Below are positions 23,090-34,775 of a DNA stretch of 64,000 nt, one piece after another. The stretch covers positions 744,001 to 808,000 of the forward strand of contig RSEE01000006.1 in NCBI GenBank assembly GCA_003971905.1. Direction: 5' to 3'. Source of the stretch: Moniliella sp. 'wahieum'. Its lineage: Eukaryota; Basidiomycota; Moniliellomycetes; Moniliellales; Moniliellaceae. The notes under the pieces are model-generated. The model had not been told where the DNA came from. It saw only the letters and a list, made by a program, of their open reading frames with translations, and searched no databases. The first letter of the stretch is position 1; the number at the start of each line of letters is the position of its first letter. Made by a program: the position numbers and the translations under genes.

Positions 23090-23898
23090 ATTCTGAATCA
23101 GTTCGGTCCCCCTCAGTCCATATCATATACCTCTCCCCCCCTTCCTTTTTATCTTCGGTTCCTCCGATGCTCTTTTGTCTCTTTTAATATCTGTGTTGTG
23201 CCTACGCCGGGCGAAGGCAGAGCCGTTCCCCGGTTGGATTGAATCGTCTGTATTACCATCATAACTGGCCTTCGTCACATTCGTAACTGGTCGCGCAGAA
23301 AACAAACCTCTCTATACTCTAGTACAAAATCCCTGAACCCTCTCTAATGATGTGTTTTTTTGCTACGTGTTTTTGGCAGCGAATGACAAAACACTTCCAG
23401 AGCTGCGAGAAGCTGGACTGGGAATGGAGACGGTGTAGCTGGAAGGGAACCCACACCGCGGGACTGGACTTGGCTTCGATGTAGCATGAGGAGGGCACAC
23501 GCGACTCGATTGGACGAGAAGTTGAGAGCGAGATATGGGAGCTGGAGGACGAGGCCGAGGAGCAGGGAGAGCAGTTAAGAACTTAGGGAAGAAACGCTGC
23601 CTGTACTGGGTCGAACAATTGGCCAGAGGACAAGAGGGGAAGACGCCATTGGACCGTGGGGGAAAACCACGAACCATTGCTTACAGACTGTCTCCACCAC
23701 TGTTTCCTCTCCCTTCATCACTTCACATCCGTCATTGGACATCTGTGTAACACAGTCTCAATAAGGCCTCGAGCATTTAATGCTTTACTAGCCATCTTCA
23801 CAACTTGGAGCTGAGAGGAGTCCTACGGGTGACACAAAAAGGAATTGGTATGAGTGCAATGCCAGAGAGACGAGATTTGGATCGGCAGCATGATGGGC
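23090..23898. other. Intergenic between convergent genes
   Basis: 0.8 kb between the GH79 and formaldehyde dehydrogenase 3' ends. A minus-strand frame at 23363-23677 has no motif. It probably holds both 3' UTRs. Confidence 0.5.
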
Positions 23899-25136
23899 TT
23901 ACTTGTGCATCGTCACGACACAGCGGATCGACTCTCCGCCGGTCATGATCTTGAATGAGTCATTGATGTTGTCGATGTCCGTCGAGTCGGTGATGTACTC
24001 GTCCAATTTGAACGTGCCGTTTAGGTACTTATCGACCATGCCCGGCAACTCGGTGCGGCCTTTGACGCCTCCAAAGGCACTGCCTTGCCACTTACGACCC
24101 GTGACCAGCTGGAAAGGGCGCGTGCTGATCTCTTGCCCGGCAGCAGCAACACCAATAACAGTGCTGACGCCCCAGCCCTTGTGACACGCCTCTAGAGCAG
24201 CTCGCATCACATTGACGTTGCCCGTGCAGTCAAACGTGTAGTCCAGCCCGCCGTCAGTGAGCTCGACCAAGTAGTCGGTGATCGACTTGCCTTTAGGCAA
24301 GGCGGCCGAATTGACAAAGTCAGTCGCACCAAATTTCTTGGCCCAAGCCTCCTTTCCAGGATTAATATCCACTGCAATGATCCGCCCAGCCTTCTGGTGC
24401 ACGGATCCATCAATCACGCCCAGACCAACACATCCGATACCAAAAACGGCTACCGTGCTCCCTTGCTCCACCTTGGCCGTCTTGACTGCCGCGCCCCAGC
24501 CGGTCGTGACACCACACCCAAGAAGACAGATCTTGTCCATGGGAGCCTTGGGATCGACAGCCACGAGCGAGTACTTGCTCACGACTGTGTATTGGCTAAA
24601 AGCACTGCATCCCATAAAGTGGAAAATGTCCTTGCCTGAACGAAAATGGTGACGAGATGAGTCAGAAGTTAAGGGACACGAGAAGAGGGAGCAGAAAGGA
24701 AGAATGTGTAAAGGGAGTAAGTCAACTTACCCTGTGCATGGAAACGGACTGTGCGGTCGGGCATCAGACCCTGACCTTGCGTCGCACGCACCGCCTGGCA
24801 CAGGTTGGTCTTGCCCGACAGGCAGAACTTGCACTTGCGGCACTCGGCAGTGTAGAGGAGAATCACATGGTCGCCCACTTTTACATTGTCCACGTGTTCT
24901 CCCACCGACTCGACGATTCCGGCGCCTTCGTGGCCGAGAACAACAGGGAAGACACCCTCAGGGTCCTTCCCTGAGCCACCAAATCGGTCGGTTTCGCAGA
25001 CGCCAGTGTATTCGACCTTGACTCGGACCTCATCAGCTTTGGGCGGGTCGACCGTGATTTGCTCAATCTTGGCGTCCTCGCCAGGGCCCCACGTAACGGC
25101 TGCGGTGCATTGGATGGCCTTGCCAGCTGTGGACAT
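23899..25136 (-). CDS. SFA1: S-(hydroxymethyl)glutathione dehydrogenase (class III ADH)
   Basis: Cytosolic zinc- and NAD-dependent enzyme oxidising the formaldehyde-glutathione adduct to S-formylglutathione. Two exons, 25136-24731 and 24635-23899, flank a 95-base intron and give exactly 381 codons. Class III landmarks: catalytic Cys in [22 protein letters not shown], the structural zinc cysteines [16 protein letters not shown], the glutathione-site Arg in [41 protein letters not shown], the Rossmann motif [18 protein letters not shown] and [18 protein letters not shown]. The His normally after the catalytic Cys (VCHTD) is Glu here. The frame is intact, unlike most neighbours. It is divergent from the copper amine oxidase. 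Confidence 0.95.
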
Positions 25137-26168
25137 GACGGGGGGGTGCGTAGAAAAGGGGGAGTGGGAGGGGAGACGACCAAATCTGGTGGTGGTGGGA
25201 ATTTAAGATGATGGAGCCACGCCACAGTTGGTGCTGGAGGCGGGGGCGGGTGGGAAGAACAATTGACCTGCTTTAGCTGAAGCAGTCAATTGGTCCACGG
25301 CATCTTCCTAAATCTACAGGTGACGTTAACGAAATGGACATAATGTTGACAACCGGTCGAAGCCTGAAGCAGCAGTGGCACGGCCTTGGGCCTCCCGGCC
25401 CACGCAGCTCTCCAGATACTCTGCACAGGACCCGTGTCACCGCGCTTACTTGGCTCGCTATTTAATCTCTTGATCTAAGCGCGATGTCTGGCCCAGCGTC
25501 AGTGTCGTGCTGGGTATTTTTGGTTTGCGAGGCGATTGAACGGTGACCCGTCCGGTGACGTGACGGTGACCAGAGTTACCAGTGACTAGTGACTAGAGTG
25601 ACTAGTGACTAAGATATTATGTGTGATGATTAATGACTACTGTCGTAGTGGCTGGTGGCTTAGCTAGTGGTCGCAGTGATCAATGATATTGATAAGCGAT
25701 GGTGCGGGGCGCTTCTCTGCTGTAGCAAGGCTACAAGCCAGACATCTGCTTCTTCGGACACTGTCATCAAGCTTCATACGCCGTATCTGCACCTGTCCGC
25801 TCTTTTTGACACAACAGTCTCTCCGCATTTTTTCTTTCGGTGGCTATCAACTATCAGCCCTCGAGCATCGGTCACTCAGCCTGATGCATGGTGAAGCCGG
25901 TGAAGCGAAGTGCGGCACACTTGCGCCTGTCCGTCCGCACGGCTCAGTGTCGAGTATCCCCCCTCTTCAGTGTCTCAACCGAGGACCTGGTCCGTGTTGG
26001 ATTTGTGGACAGGAAACTGCCGAAGCAAGGGAGGCCGCGGTCCCACTCCTCGCCTCTCTGCGTGCGCCACCTATTTAACTGTCCTGCAGTGTCTCCTTGC
26101 TTCTTTCCTACAGTTCTCCCATCGTCCATTCACTGACCCCAATCCACTCGACTTCCAGACTACGCCCC
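25137..26168. promoter_or_regulatory. Shared divergent promoter, formaldehyde dehydrogenase / amine oxidase
   Basis: 1.03 kb between two divergent starts. It carries the (GTGACTA) array at 25582-25611 and related GGTGACC/GTGACGTGACGGTGACC elements just before it (25540-25572). Co-regulation is inferred from position and linked metabolism only. Confidence 0.45.
25582..25611. repeat. (GTGACTA)2-GA-(GTGACTA)2 heptamers
   Basis: Four perfect copies in two pairs; the unit rotates to AGT-G-ACT. It is located in the divergent promoter of the formaldehyde dehydrogenase and amine oxidase. Confidence 0.92.
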
Positions 26169-28530
26169 ATGTCGCTCCCCTTCCACCCTCTCGACCCGCC
26201 CACACCTGACGAGATTGCGGCTGCGGGCGCGGTCGTCAAGACCCACGCCGTTGAGAAGCTAGGTCTCAAGGCCTTCAAGATCACCAACGTCTATCTTAAA
26301 GAGCCTGAGAAGAATGCAGTCATCGAGTACATCCGGTGGCCTGGCGGTCCTGCAGAGAAGCCAAAGACCCAGATCCAGCGGCAGGTCGAGGTCCACGTCG
26401 TTGACGCTGTCAATGGCCGTGCATACGAGGTGTACGTCACCCTACCCCCCTCGGCACCTGTGCCCACAGTGGTCGAGGTGGTCCTCCTTCCTGAAGGAGT
26501 ACAGCCTGCAATTACCGTCCAAGAACTCGAAGTGGCGGAGGCGAACCTGCGCAAGTCCCCGAGGTGATTGAAGTACTCAAGGAAATTGGCGTTGAGCCGC
26601 ATCAGCTCTATGCTGATGGCTGGTCTGTTGGTTGGGATGAGCGCTTCCCTGGTCGCCGCCTACAGGAAGCCTATTGTTACGCCCGCTTTGGCAGCCCGGA
26701 CGACAACCACTATGCTCACCCGCTTGACTTTGCTCCTGTCCTGGACAGCAATACGGGCGAAGTGTTGGCGATTGACTTCCCTCCTATGCGCACGCAGGGA
26801 CCCAACCGCGACTTGTCCACCTCTGCCACCAGCGCTCCTCCCCCTCCTGGCTTTGCCAAGCCAGACCCTGCCTTGCGTCCCCGTTACGGCCCTCCTCGCA
26901 AAAAGCACGAGTGGCACCCCAAGATGCTCCAGACGCCGGATGGCTCTGCCCCCAACGGGTTCCGTGACGATCTGAAACCCCTGCAGGTCGTTCAACCGGA
27001 GGGCGTCTCATTTGTCCGTACTGGTAACTTGCTGGAATGGCAGAAGTGGAAGATCCATGTTGGATTCCATCCACGCGAGGGGATTGTTCTTTCGACCATT
27101 TCCTATAAGGATTCGGAAGCACCCGGTGCCAGCCTGAAGAACCCTGAGGAGCGGCCCTTGTTTTACCGTGCCTCGTTGGCCGAAATGGTTGTTCCCTACT
27201 CACACCCCGATTACCCGTGGTACAAAAAGTTTGCATTCGACGTTGGCGAGTACGGATTGGGCATGCTGTCCAACTCGCTTTCCCTTGGGTGTGACTGCTT
27301 GGGCAGTATCGAGTACATGGACGGTCATCTGGTGCAACACGATGGTTCGGTTCGTACCGTCCAAAACGCGATTTGCATCCACGAGGAGGATGCTGGCACG
27401 GCCTGGACCCACGCCGACTTCCGCCCTAACGGTTTGCGCGCAACGGTGCGTCAACGCAAGCTAGTCATCTCTTCCGTCTACACGGTAGCGAACTATGAGT
27501 ACAAAGTAAGAAATCATCCAACTGTGCCGCTTCGCACCCCTTCTCTTTTGCACGCTACTCTCACCGCATTACATTGAGCTAACTATATCACTTATTTGCA
27601 CAGGCCTCGTGGGAATTCTTCCTTGACGGGACGTGGGGTTGCAAACTTAACCTCACTGGCATTCTCAACCTTTCGCCTCTTGGGCCCGGCGAGACGACTA
27701 CATACGGTAACGAGGTTGCTCCCCGGATCAATGCCCAGTACCACCAACATCTGTTCAGGTATGTCTCTTTCTAATCACGACTTTCTGAGAGATTAACCAT
27801 CCCTACTGCAGTGTCCGCATCGACCCCCACATTGATGGTCCACTTAACAGTGTGGTGGAACAGCACGTCGAGTCGTCTCCCTACCCGACGGGACATCCGC
27901 GCAACTGGGCAGGCAACGCCTACATTGCTCCTCAAACCACATTTGAGACGACGGGAGATGGTGTTCGCGATGCCGATGCAAACTCGGAGCGTGGCTGGGC
28001 AATTGTGAATGAGAGCAAGAGGCATTATGCCAACAACAAGCCTGTGGGCTTCAAGTTGGTCATTCCTCAGCAGCCCAAGCTCCTTGCTCACCATGACAGC
28101 CTCGTAGCCACCCGCGCTCCCTTTGCCAAGCACGCGCTGTGGACCGTCCCCTACGAGGGACGCCTTTACCCTGCGGGTAAGCACGTGGTGCAGACCACCA
28201 AGACCCCTAAGGATACGGTGGAGGCTTGGGTGGGGGATGGTACAGAATCGATCCGCAACAAGGACATTATCCTCTTCTTTACTACCGGCATCACCCACTT
28301 GCCCCGGGCAGAGGAGTAAGTCCTTCCTCCCATCCCACTTATTGTTCATCTTACTGACCGGCGTTCCCCTGTCCTTCAGCTTCCCCGTCATGCCCTCGGA
28401 CGAGGTGTCGTTCTACTTTAAGCCCAACTTCTTCTTCCCTCGTAACCCCGCGATGGACATTCGCCCAACGGATGACCCTGCCTCTGTCCCAGCCAATGCC
28501 GGGGCGGCCTGCTGCAAATCTAAGCTCTAA
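26169..28530 (+). CDS. AMO1: Peroxisomal copper amine oxidase
   Basis: Oxidises primary amines to aldehydes, releasing NH3 and H2O2, with copper and the self-generated cofactor TPQ. Four exons: 26169-27505, 27604-27758, 27812-28315 and 28380-28530. The catalytic Asp lies in FDVGEYGLG, the TPQ precursor Tyr in NYEYK right at the first donor, copper His residues in HQHLFS and a third in GITHLPRAEDFPVMP. N2/N3-type domains fill the first 250 residues. The protein ends CCKSKL; SKL is a canonical peroxisomal PTS1 signal. The exons total 2147 bases; one C appears missing in the C run at 26557-26560, and restoring it gives 715 residues, a normal length. The gene symbol follows yeast usage and is tentative. 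Confidence 0.94.
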
Positions 28531-28812
28531 GTTCTCATGAGCGGTCCTGTTTTGGTTGTGGCTACTGCTTCTCCCCTTGCTTCCTCCCCCGGTCCCAGCG
28601 TTTTATGTGAAAATCCATGCGAAATGATACGCTCTGTTTATCAATCCCATCCCCTCTTCGTGGTTGGTGCGTTTGCACTGCAGATGGAGGGAACAATGAA
28701 CCCTCTGCCTCAACATCTGCTGCAGGGAACTGGCCTAGTAGGCATACGTTGGGATATGTGCAGGTGCGTGCAGTGAACAATAGTAACAACGAGTGTGTGC
28801 CCCGTTCTCAGC

Positions 28813-28826
28813 GTTGAACGTTGAAC
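28813..28826. repeat. (GTTGAAC)2 heptamers
   Basis: Two perfect odd-palindromic units (GTT-G-AAC). Confidence 0.85.
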
Positions 28827-28984
28827 GTGTGTTGTTCAACCCTCAACGTCTCAATGTTGAGCCTCAACGCGCACCCATGGCGCCAGGCTCGGTGCATGCT
28901 GACTGGCTCAGCGCCCAGCTCTGGGCGCTCAGCCTCAGCGCCCTCAGTGCCTCAACGGAGATGGATGGTCCTACATCGGTCACC

Positions 28985-29002
28985 TTCAAGCTTCAAGCTT
29001 CA
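28985..29002. repeat. (TTCAAGC)2 heptamers
   Basis: Two units plus TTCA, the reverse complement of the GAAGCTT family found at 10586 and 38144. Confidence 0.85.
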
Positions 29003-29983
29003 TCTGTTTTCTTGCGAATCTTGCCTCATCGATCATCAGGCCTCAGGCCTTGATGAGCTTGATGCCTAGATAGGCCGTGTATAGTTTGACGGGCGAGGAG
29101 ATGGGTCACCGGTCACCAGGCCACCGGACAAGCCCGGTCGCTCCTTGTCCCGTCTTGAGCGCCCTGAGAGTGAGTGATCGATTCCCTGCCGTTTTTGTGT
29201 CCGAAGAGAGAGCGCCTGGAAGTGTTGCGCAAAACTCGTCCAGCAGCCCACCCACCCCTAGTTTGATTACCCTCCTGACCCTAGCGCAATACCCCTGTGT
29301 ACCCCGGGACCGGGACCGGGGGACCCCTCTTGACGCATCGCACCCGCCCCCAACAGAGTGCCCTCCTCCCGCTCATAGCTCATCACTGATCGATCATCAA
29401 ACATCCTTAATCATAGCAAACGTTGCCAAGTTGCATACGGCGCGTATATCCTGGTGAGCCACCCGGTCGTTTCCGGTACCTTCGGGACCACCCGGGAACG
29501 TACCCCTGCTGGAGCTGCCCACGGTGGTCTGCTACCTGTTCTCTATAGAAGACCAGCAGCAGGTATGCCCCCTCTAATGCGCTCGCCGCCGGCGTTAGTA
29601 TGTCTGAGACATCGGATGGCCGCATGGAATTAGCGTTAGCGCGCACAAAGTTTGTACCTCACGCACCACACCGCTGATTCTCGGCAGCTGGCCGGCCACA
29701 AAGCAGCTCAGGGCGCTCAGGGCCAGTCTCGGAAGCGCGAACACCTCGCGATATTTTTTACACCAAACTTAACAGGTTTAACAGGGGCCGCAGGTGGCAA
29801 TGCACATGACGTGACGCTGTGCCTGTGGTCTCTTTTACCTGCTATCCCTGGATCCTCGTGTAATAAATAGCACCTGGCTCTTGATTGAGCATTTTGAGTC
29901 AGCTCCATATCTGCCCAAAACAACCCAGCCTCTTTCTCATTCCTCTCTCATCCTCGTCCATATCTGTGCTTGCCTTCGTCGAG

Positions 29984-32234
29984 ATGTTCTCTCGTCGATT
30001 CGGAAAATCTTTCAAACATGTTAACCGAGTGCCAAGTCCTCCCAGGGAAAAGGCCCCGATCATCCAGTTACGCGACACCACCAACAGCTCTCACCCGAGC
30101 TCTACGGAATCGCTCCCGCGAGTGAGCGGACATTTGCAACGGAGGCGAAGCATACTCCTCCTAGTAAAGAGACCGATTTCCCACCCAGCCGGCTGCCTTA
30201 TGGCCCTTCGCGCCGCGCTCGTCCCGCCAAGTCTGACTTTGGTACTCCCTCGGTCGAACGCACGGTCCACCCCAGTAACCCCCCCGGCTCTCCGCCTTTG
30301 CCCGTGCTCTATGTAAGTAAGCGTGGAGGTGAAGTGCTAGAAGACCCGATCAGCAACTATGGCGCCGCCCACAGCCAGGCCGAGCGTGATTCCCTTGGCT
30401 TGAGCCCCTTCTTGCCTTCAAGTGTTCATACCTTGGCGACGCAAGTCGAGCGGGCGTACAACCAGCTCAAACTACGTCAGCGGATTGCCCAGTATGGTGA
30501 CGATGACGATGGCAACATCATGCAGTACACGTTCCTTCGCTCGTTGAAAGACCAGAACTCGATTCTGTTCTACGCACTACTCCAGCGCAACCTGAAGGAA
30601 ACTCTGCGTGTAATCTACACACCCATCGTGGGCACCGCGATTCAAAACTATTCTCGCATTTTCCGTCGTCCGGATGGCACCTTCCTATCTTACCCCGCGT
30701 ATAAGAATGCCATCGACGCTGCCCGGGGCGACCGCGAAGCAGGACGCAAGTATATTCAGGATGCCATCACACACTACGGACACCTTGGAAAAGAAGATAT
30801 TGATGTCTTGACCTGCACAGACAGTGAGGGCATCCTTGGGATTGGTGATCAAGGTTCGTGTTCCGCTTCATTGTTTTGCTCCTTGTTGGAAACCCACGAC
30901 TGACTGCTTTTCGCTCTACAGGAGTTGGCGGCATCAATATTGCCATTGGCAAGAACACAATTTACGCCGTCGGGGGCGGGTTCGATCCCCAGCGCACCCT
31001 TAGTATCGGTTTGGATGTGGGAACCAACAATGCCAGTATGTTGGCCGATCCCTTATACCTTGGATGGCGCAACCCGCGTATCCGTGGGGAAGAGTACGAT
31101 GCATTTGTGGATGACTACGTTGGCGTCGCGAGCAAGTGCTTCCCTCATGCCCTTCTTCATTTTGAGGACTTTGGCACTCAAAATGCCCACCGTCTAATGC
31201 TCAAGTACCGCCCCACTTCAACTTTTTCGGAGATATGAGCAGGTGCGTATAGTGCATGATGTGGTTTGATATGGGTGGATTCTTTCTTTGCTAACGGGTG
31301 CATTTTCGGATGACAACAGGGTACAGCAGCAGTAACACTTGCTGCTGTTCTTTCAGCTGTCAAAGTAACCAAAACGACTCTCAAGGACCAGCGTTTCGTC
31401 ATCTTTGGGGCGGGTACGGCCGGTCTGGGCATCGCATCTCAGATTCGGGATGCTATTGCCATCCGCCAAGGTTTAAGCAAGGAAGAAGCAGTCAAGAGAC
31501 TTTGGCTAATCGACCGGGATGGACTGCTGGTCAAGGGTGAGGTGGAGATGCGGGACGCGCAAATCCCCTTTGCTCGCTCAAAGGAAGATGTAGCGAACTG
31601 GCCTGCTCCCAATGAGGGTCACGGCTTCCGCCTGCTTGATGTGGTGAAGGAGGTCAAGCCTACCATCTTGATCGGGGTCTGGACAAGGGGGTGCCTTCAC
31701 AGAGTCGGTGGTAAAGTCCATGTCCGAGGGATGTGAGCGCCCAACGATCCTTCCCTTGTCTAATCCTTCACGCTTATCGGAAGCGCGTCCGGACGAAATC
31801 TGCCAGTGGAGCAGGGAAAAGCACTTGTCGCCACGGGATCTCCCTTTCCCCCTGTTCCAATGCCTGGTTCAGAAAAGATGTACAAGGTGGCCGAATCAAA
31901 CAATGCGCTTGGATTCCCTGGCTTGGCGGGGGGTACAATTCTCGCTCGCTCACCTCGTTTGACGGACAAAATGATCATTGCTGGTGTTGACGCAATTGCT
32001 TCACTCAGCCCCGCGCTCAAAGACCCGGATGATGCTTTGTTACCTGACCTGACGGACATGCGCAACGTCAGCATGAAGGTGGCAGCGTCAGTCGCCTTAG
32101 CGGCGAAGAAAGAGGGCTTGGCTACCGTTGCTCTTCCCGATACAGTTGAGGAGTTGGAAGAGTTGGCTCGGCACCGGGCCTGGGAGCCTCTCTATCGTGA
32201 ACTACGGCCTTTGGAAGACGGCCCAGAGGAGTGA
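29984..32234 (+). CDS. MAE1: NAD(P)-dependent malic enzyme
   Basis: Oxidative decarboxylation of malate to pyruvate. The start ATG gives MFSRRFGKSFKHVNRVP, a basic N-terminus compatible with mitochondrial import. Family landmarks: LKDQNSILFYALLQRN, YTPIVGTAIQNYS (usual YTPTVGEAC), TDSEGILGIGDQG, GLDVGTNNASMLADPLYLG, EDFGTQNAHRLMLKYR, the nucleotide-binding FGAGTAGLGIA, and LSNPSRLSEA near the end. Introns at 30854-30921 and 31243-31319. Frame changes occur near 30080, 31217 (a missing C before TTCAACTTTTTC), 31690 and 31800. It ends ...LRPLEDGPEE. Cofactor preference (NAD or NADP) cannot be read with certainty. Confidence 0.92.
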
Positions 32235-33057
32235 GAGTGGTAACGAGTGAATTTACGGTCCACACTCTTAATGGCACAACCTCTTTATCTGTTCTCTACC
32301 CTCACGTTGGAGGACCACTTCGGTATACCACACGCTTGTTTGAGTAATGGGGGGCTATACCCCGTTTTGTGTATGTCTGCACCAGCTTTTGGCTTCGTGC
32401 CTCTCGCTTGGACATAATTATGACTGTGATTATCAACATCATTGCTATTAAGTGTCGATAATTGATTGTACAGGGACAAAGAGACGCTGGGGTTCCTAGT
32501 GGGTACCCAGGACATTCCCGCGGTAGATGGTCCGACGTGTCGCGTGTTGCTATATAATTGCCCGATTGATTTTGTTCCCTATGTCCGACGTGTCATGACG
32601 TGGAAGGCAAAGGGGGTTATCAGAAATATTTCAACATCACGCATGATGCATGACATGTGGCAGGCCACGGTGACCGGTGACGGTGACCTACCTGCTTCGT
32701 CCGCCACTTGCAAGCATCGCCAGCGCCGTGTTGCCTTTTGTAGCTCCACACCTCCACCTCCGGCCCGTCTTCCACCGCTCGTTTCGCAATGCCACCAGTC
32801 ACCAATGCCACCATCTCAGAAGACAATTTGGCTCAACTTCAAAAGCTACCAATTGGCCATATGCGTCGACCGTCTTGCCCGCAACCAGCTCAAGTCCAGC
32901 AACTGAGACGATAGCCACTTCCACATCCACTATCACACCCTCCTTCTACACGGCGCATTTCGGCTACGGCGTCTTCTGCCGTTTCAGCGCTCCGAGCCAC
33001 TCCCATATCAAGTCAGCCAGCCACACCGGCCACTGCTTTGCCGCTGGTACTACCGGC
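32235..33057. other. Region between malic enzyme and MPDU1
   Basis: 0.82 kb. Plus-strand frames at 32660-33050 begin near the MPDU1 gene and may be 5' UTR or an unrecognised upstream exon. GGTGACCGGTGACGGTGACC-like repeats occur near 32670. Confidence 0.4.
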
Positions 33058-33980
33058 ATGGCAGTCTGCCCTACAAACCATTACTCACAACATTCCTTAT
33101 TTTGAGGGCCCCAGCGGAGGCGATCATTGGCGAGGTGTGTTTTTCTTCCTGTATCTCAGCGCAATCCAACTAACGTATCGCTGTTTTCAGGAGTGCTACA
33201 CGACTTGATTTACGATGCGGATCTAACTTCAACTCACTGCATTCGCCTGTCCATTTCCAAGGGTTTGGGGCTAGGAATTGTGGTGTTCGGTTCGATTATG
33301 AAAGTTCCACAGATCTCCAAGATCATTCGCGGTCGTTCGGCTCGGGGCATCAGCCTCAGCATGTACGTTCTCGACGGTACTTGCCTACACCATCAGCTTG
33401 GCCTATGCCGTGCGAAAAAGGATCCCCTTTAGCACGTATGGGGAGAATGCTAGTCTCACCGTGCAAAGTATGTTCGTGTCATGCCATTGTTTGGTTATCC
33501 TCTGACGAGCAATTTTCCCTCTCTTCCAGATATGGCCATCACTCTGTTAATCATGCCTACGCACCTATCTGCTGATTTGAACAAGGAAGCTCGTCAAAGG
33601 CGAGTCGTGGTCGCCCTGCCCTCATGGTGGCGCTTTCCATATTTTTGTTCACACCTGCTTTGTGTGCCCCTGATTCCTTTCTTTTCTTCAAGCCCTTACG
33701 ATTCCCATCTCCCTGATCAGCAAGTGCCCCAGATGGTGGAACTACACACGCGAAAGGCACCTGGGCAGCTGAGCGCGATCGTGTTTTTGCCCAATTGGCG
33801 GGGACAATGGCTCGAGTTTTCACTACCTTGACTGAAACGAACGACTCCCTCCTCTTCTGGGGATTCGCTCTGGCCACGGTATTTAACGCCGTCATATTCG
33901 TCCAGCTGCTAATGTACTGGAATGGAAACGAGCGCACCATGATCATCGGTCTTGATGGCAAACCCCAAAAACTTGATTGA
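33058..33980 (+). CDS. MPDU1: Mannose-P-dolichol utilization protein, PQ-loop family
   Basis: ER membrane protein needed for use of dolichol-phosphate-mannose and -glucose. Landmarks: IIGE/ECYTT split by an intron (33135-33190), the first PQ loop ISKGLGLGIVVFGSIMKVPQ with RSARGISLSMYVL, YTISLAYAVRKRIPFSTYGE, a second intron (33468-33529) inside LTVQ/NMAITLLI, then GQLSAI, GTMARVFTTLTETNDSLLFW, and NAVIFVQLLMYWN before a short polar tail ending KPQKLD. Four or so frame changes are required. The start is uncertain: the ATG at 33058 is the nearest upstream candidate but is not in frame with the following exon as given. Confidence 0.85.
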
Positions 33981-34775
33981 GCATGACCTTAACCCCGCCC
34001 GCACCAGATAATGGACTTTTCAATGGACATTTTCTTGAACTACCCCGTATTCCTTGATTTGCATGCTATATGCTAAGACAACAGATCGCTCAGTTATCCC
34101 CATATTTTCTCTCAACGTATGTCTGATGGGAACAGGCCCAGCAACTAATGCCAGATGAATCTATGATGAATGCCAATAAAAGCAGATCTTTATGGCATTG
34201 ATGAATGGGGAGCAGGGGATGGTTAAGATGATTAAGGGTACAATAAGTACAGATGACATACTAGGCCAGTATATGAGTCTGCTCGAAGTAGGCAATGGGC
34301 TCTGTGATGCACGCGATCAGTGATGATGAAAGGAGATAAAAGAGAAAGTGAAGGGGGAGAGAGGATGGGATGTGGGGGCAGTGATAAACTCGCGTTTCTC
34401 CATGTCAAAAAACAGGTCGCATGTGCATCAACAGGGCCTCGGCAGAGGCATATTACAGCGATATGTGGCGGTCCGACGCGGGTGAAATGAAGAGAGAGAC
34501 AGCATACCAGCGGCAGCACGGCTAGGCCTGTTCCCACCCTTCAGCGAGATCCATAAGTGAAGGGACGTGTGTCGAATAAAAGTCGAAATCGATCGTTTGG
34601 GGACACAGGCTACCCCCGTATGGGCATCGCATTCCTGAAAAAACGGTGTGAAGTCGTGCCGCACACTTTTTGTTTGATGGATGCGGTCCTCGATGTCGGA
34701 CTCAACCTGAGATGCTTCGGTTTGATCTTGTCGGATCCAGCAGAGAAGTCGTTGGCATCGCCATGAGCAGCCATA
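33981..34775. other. Intergenic between convergent genes
   Basis: 0.8 kb between MPDU1 and the second MFS gene; presumably both 3' UTRs. Nothing else recognised. Confidence 0.5.

Larger units (their letters stand above)
28531..29983. other. Intergenic, repeat-bearing
   Basis: 1.45 kb. It contains (GTTGAAC)2 at 28813-28826, (TTCAAGC)2 at 28985-29002, AGGCCTC-AGGCCTT near 29040, GTCACCG-GTCACCA near 29106 and a C/G-rich imperfect repeat GGGACCGGGACCGGGGGACC near 29304. No supported gene. Confidence 0.55.

Noticed and set aside
23363-23677. Minus-strand frame of 104 residues
   Set aside because: Pro/Ser-rich without any recognisable feature, inside a convergent 3' region.
30975-31000. GGGTTCGATCCCC, tRNA T-loop-like
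   Set aside because: It lies inside the malic enzyme coding sequence and has no other tRNA parts.
32660-33105. Plus-strand frame of about 140 residues before MPDU1
   Set aside because: No conserved feature; it overlaps the MPDU1 first exon in another frame, so it was kept as possible 5' UTR only.
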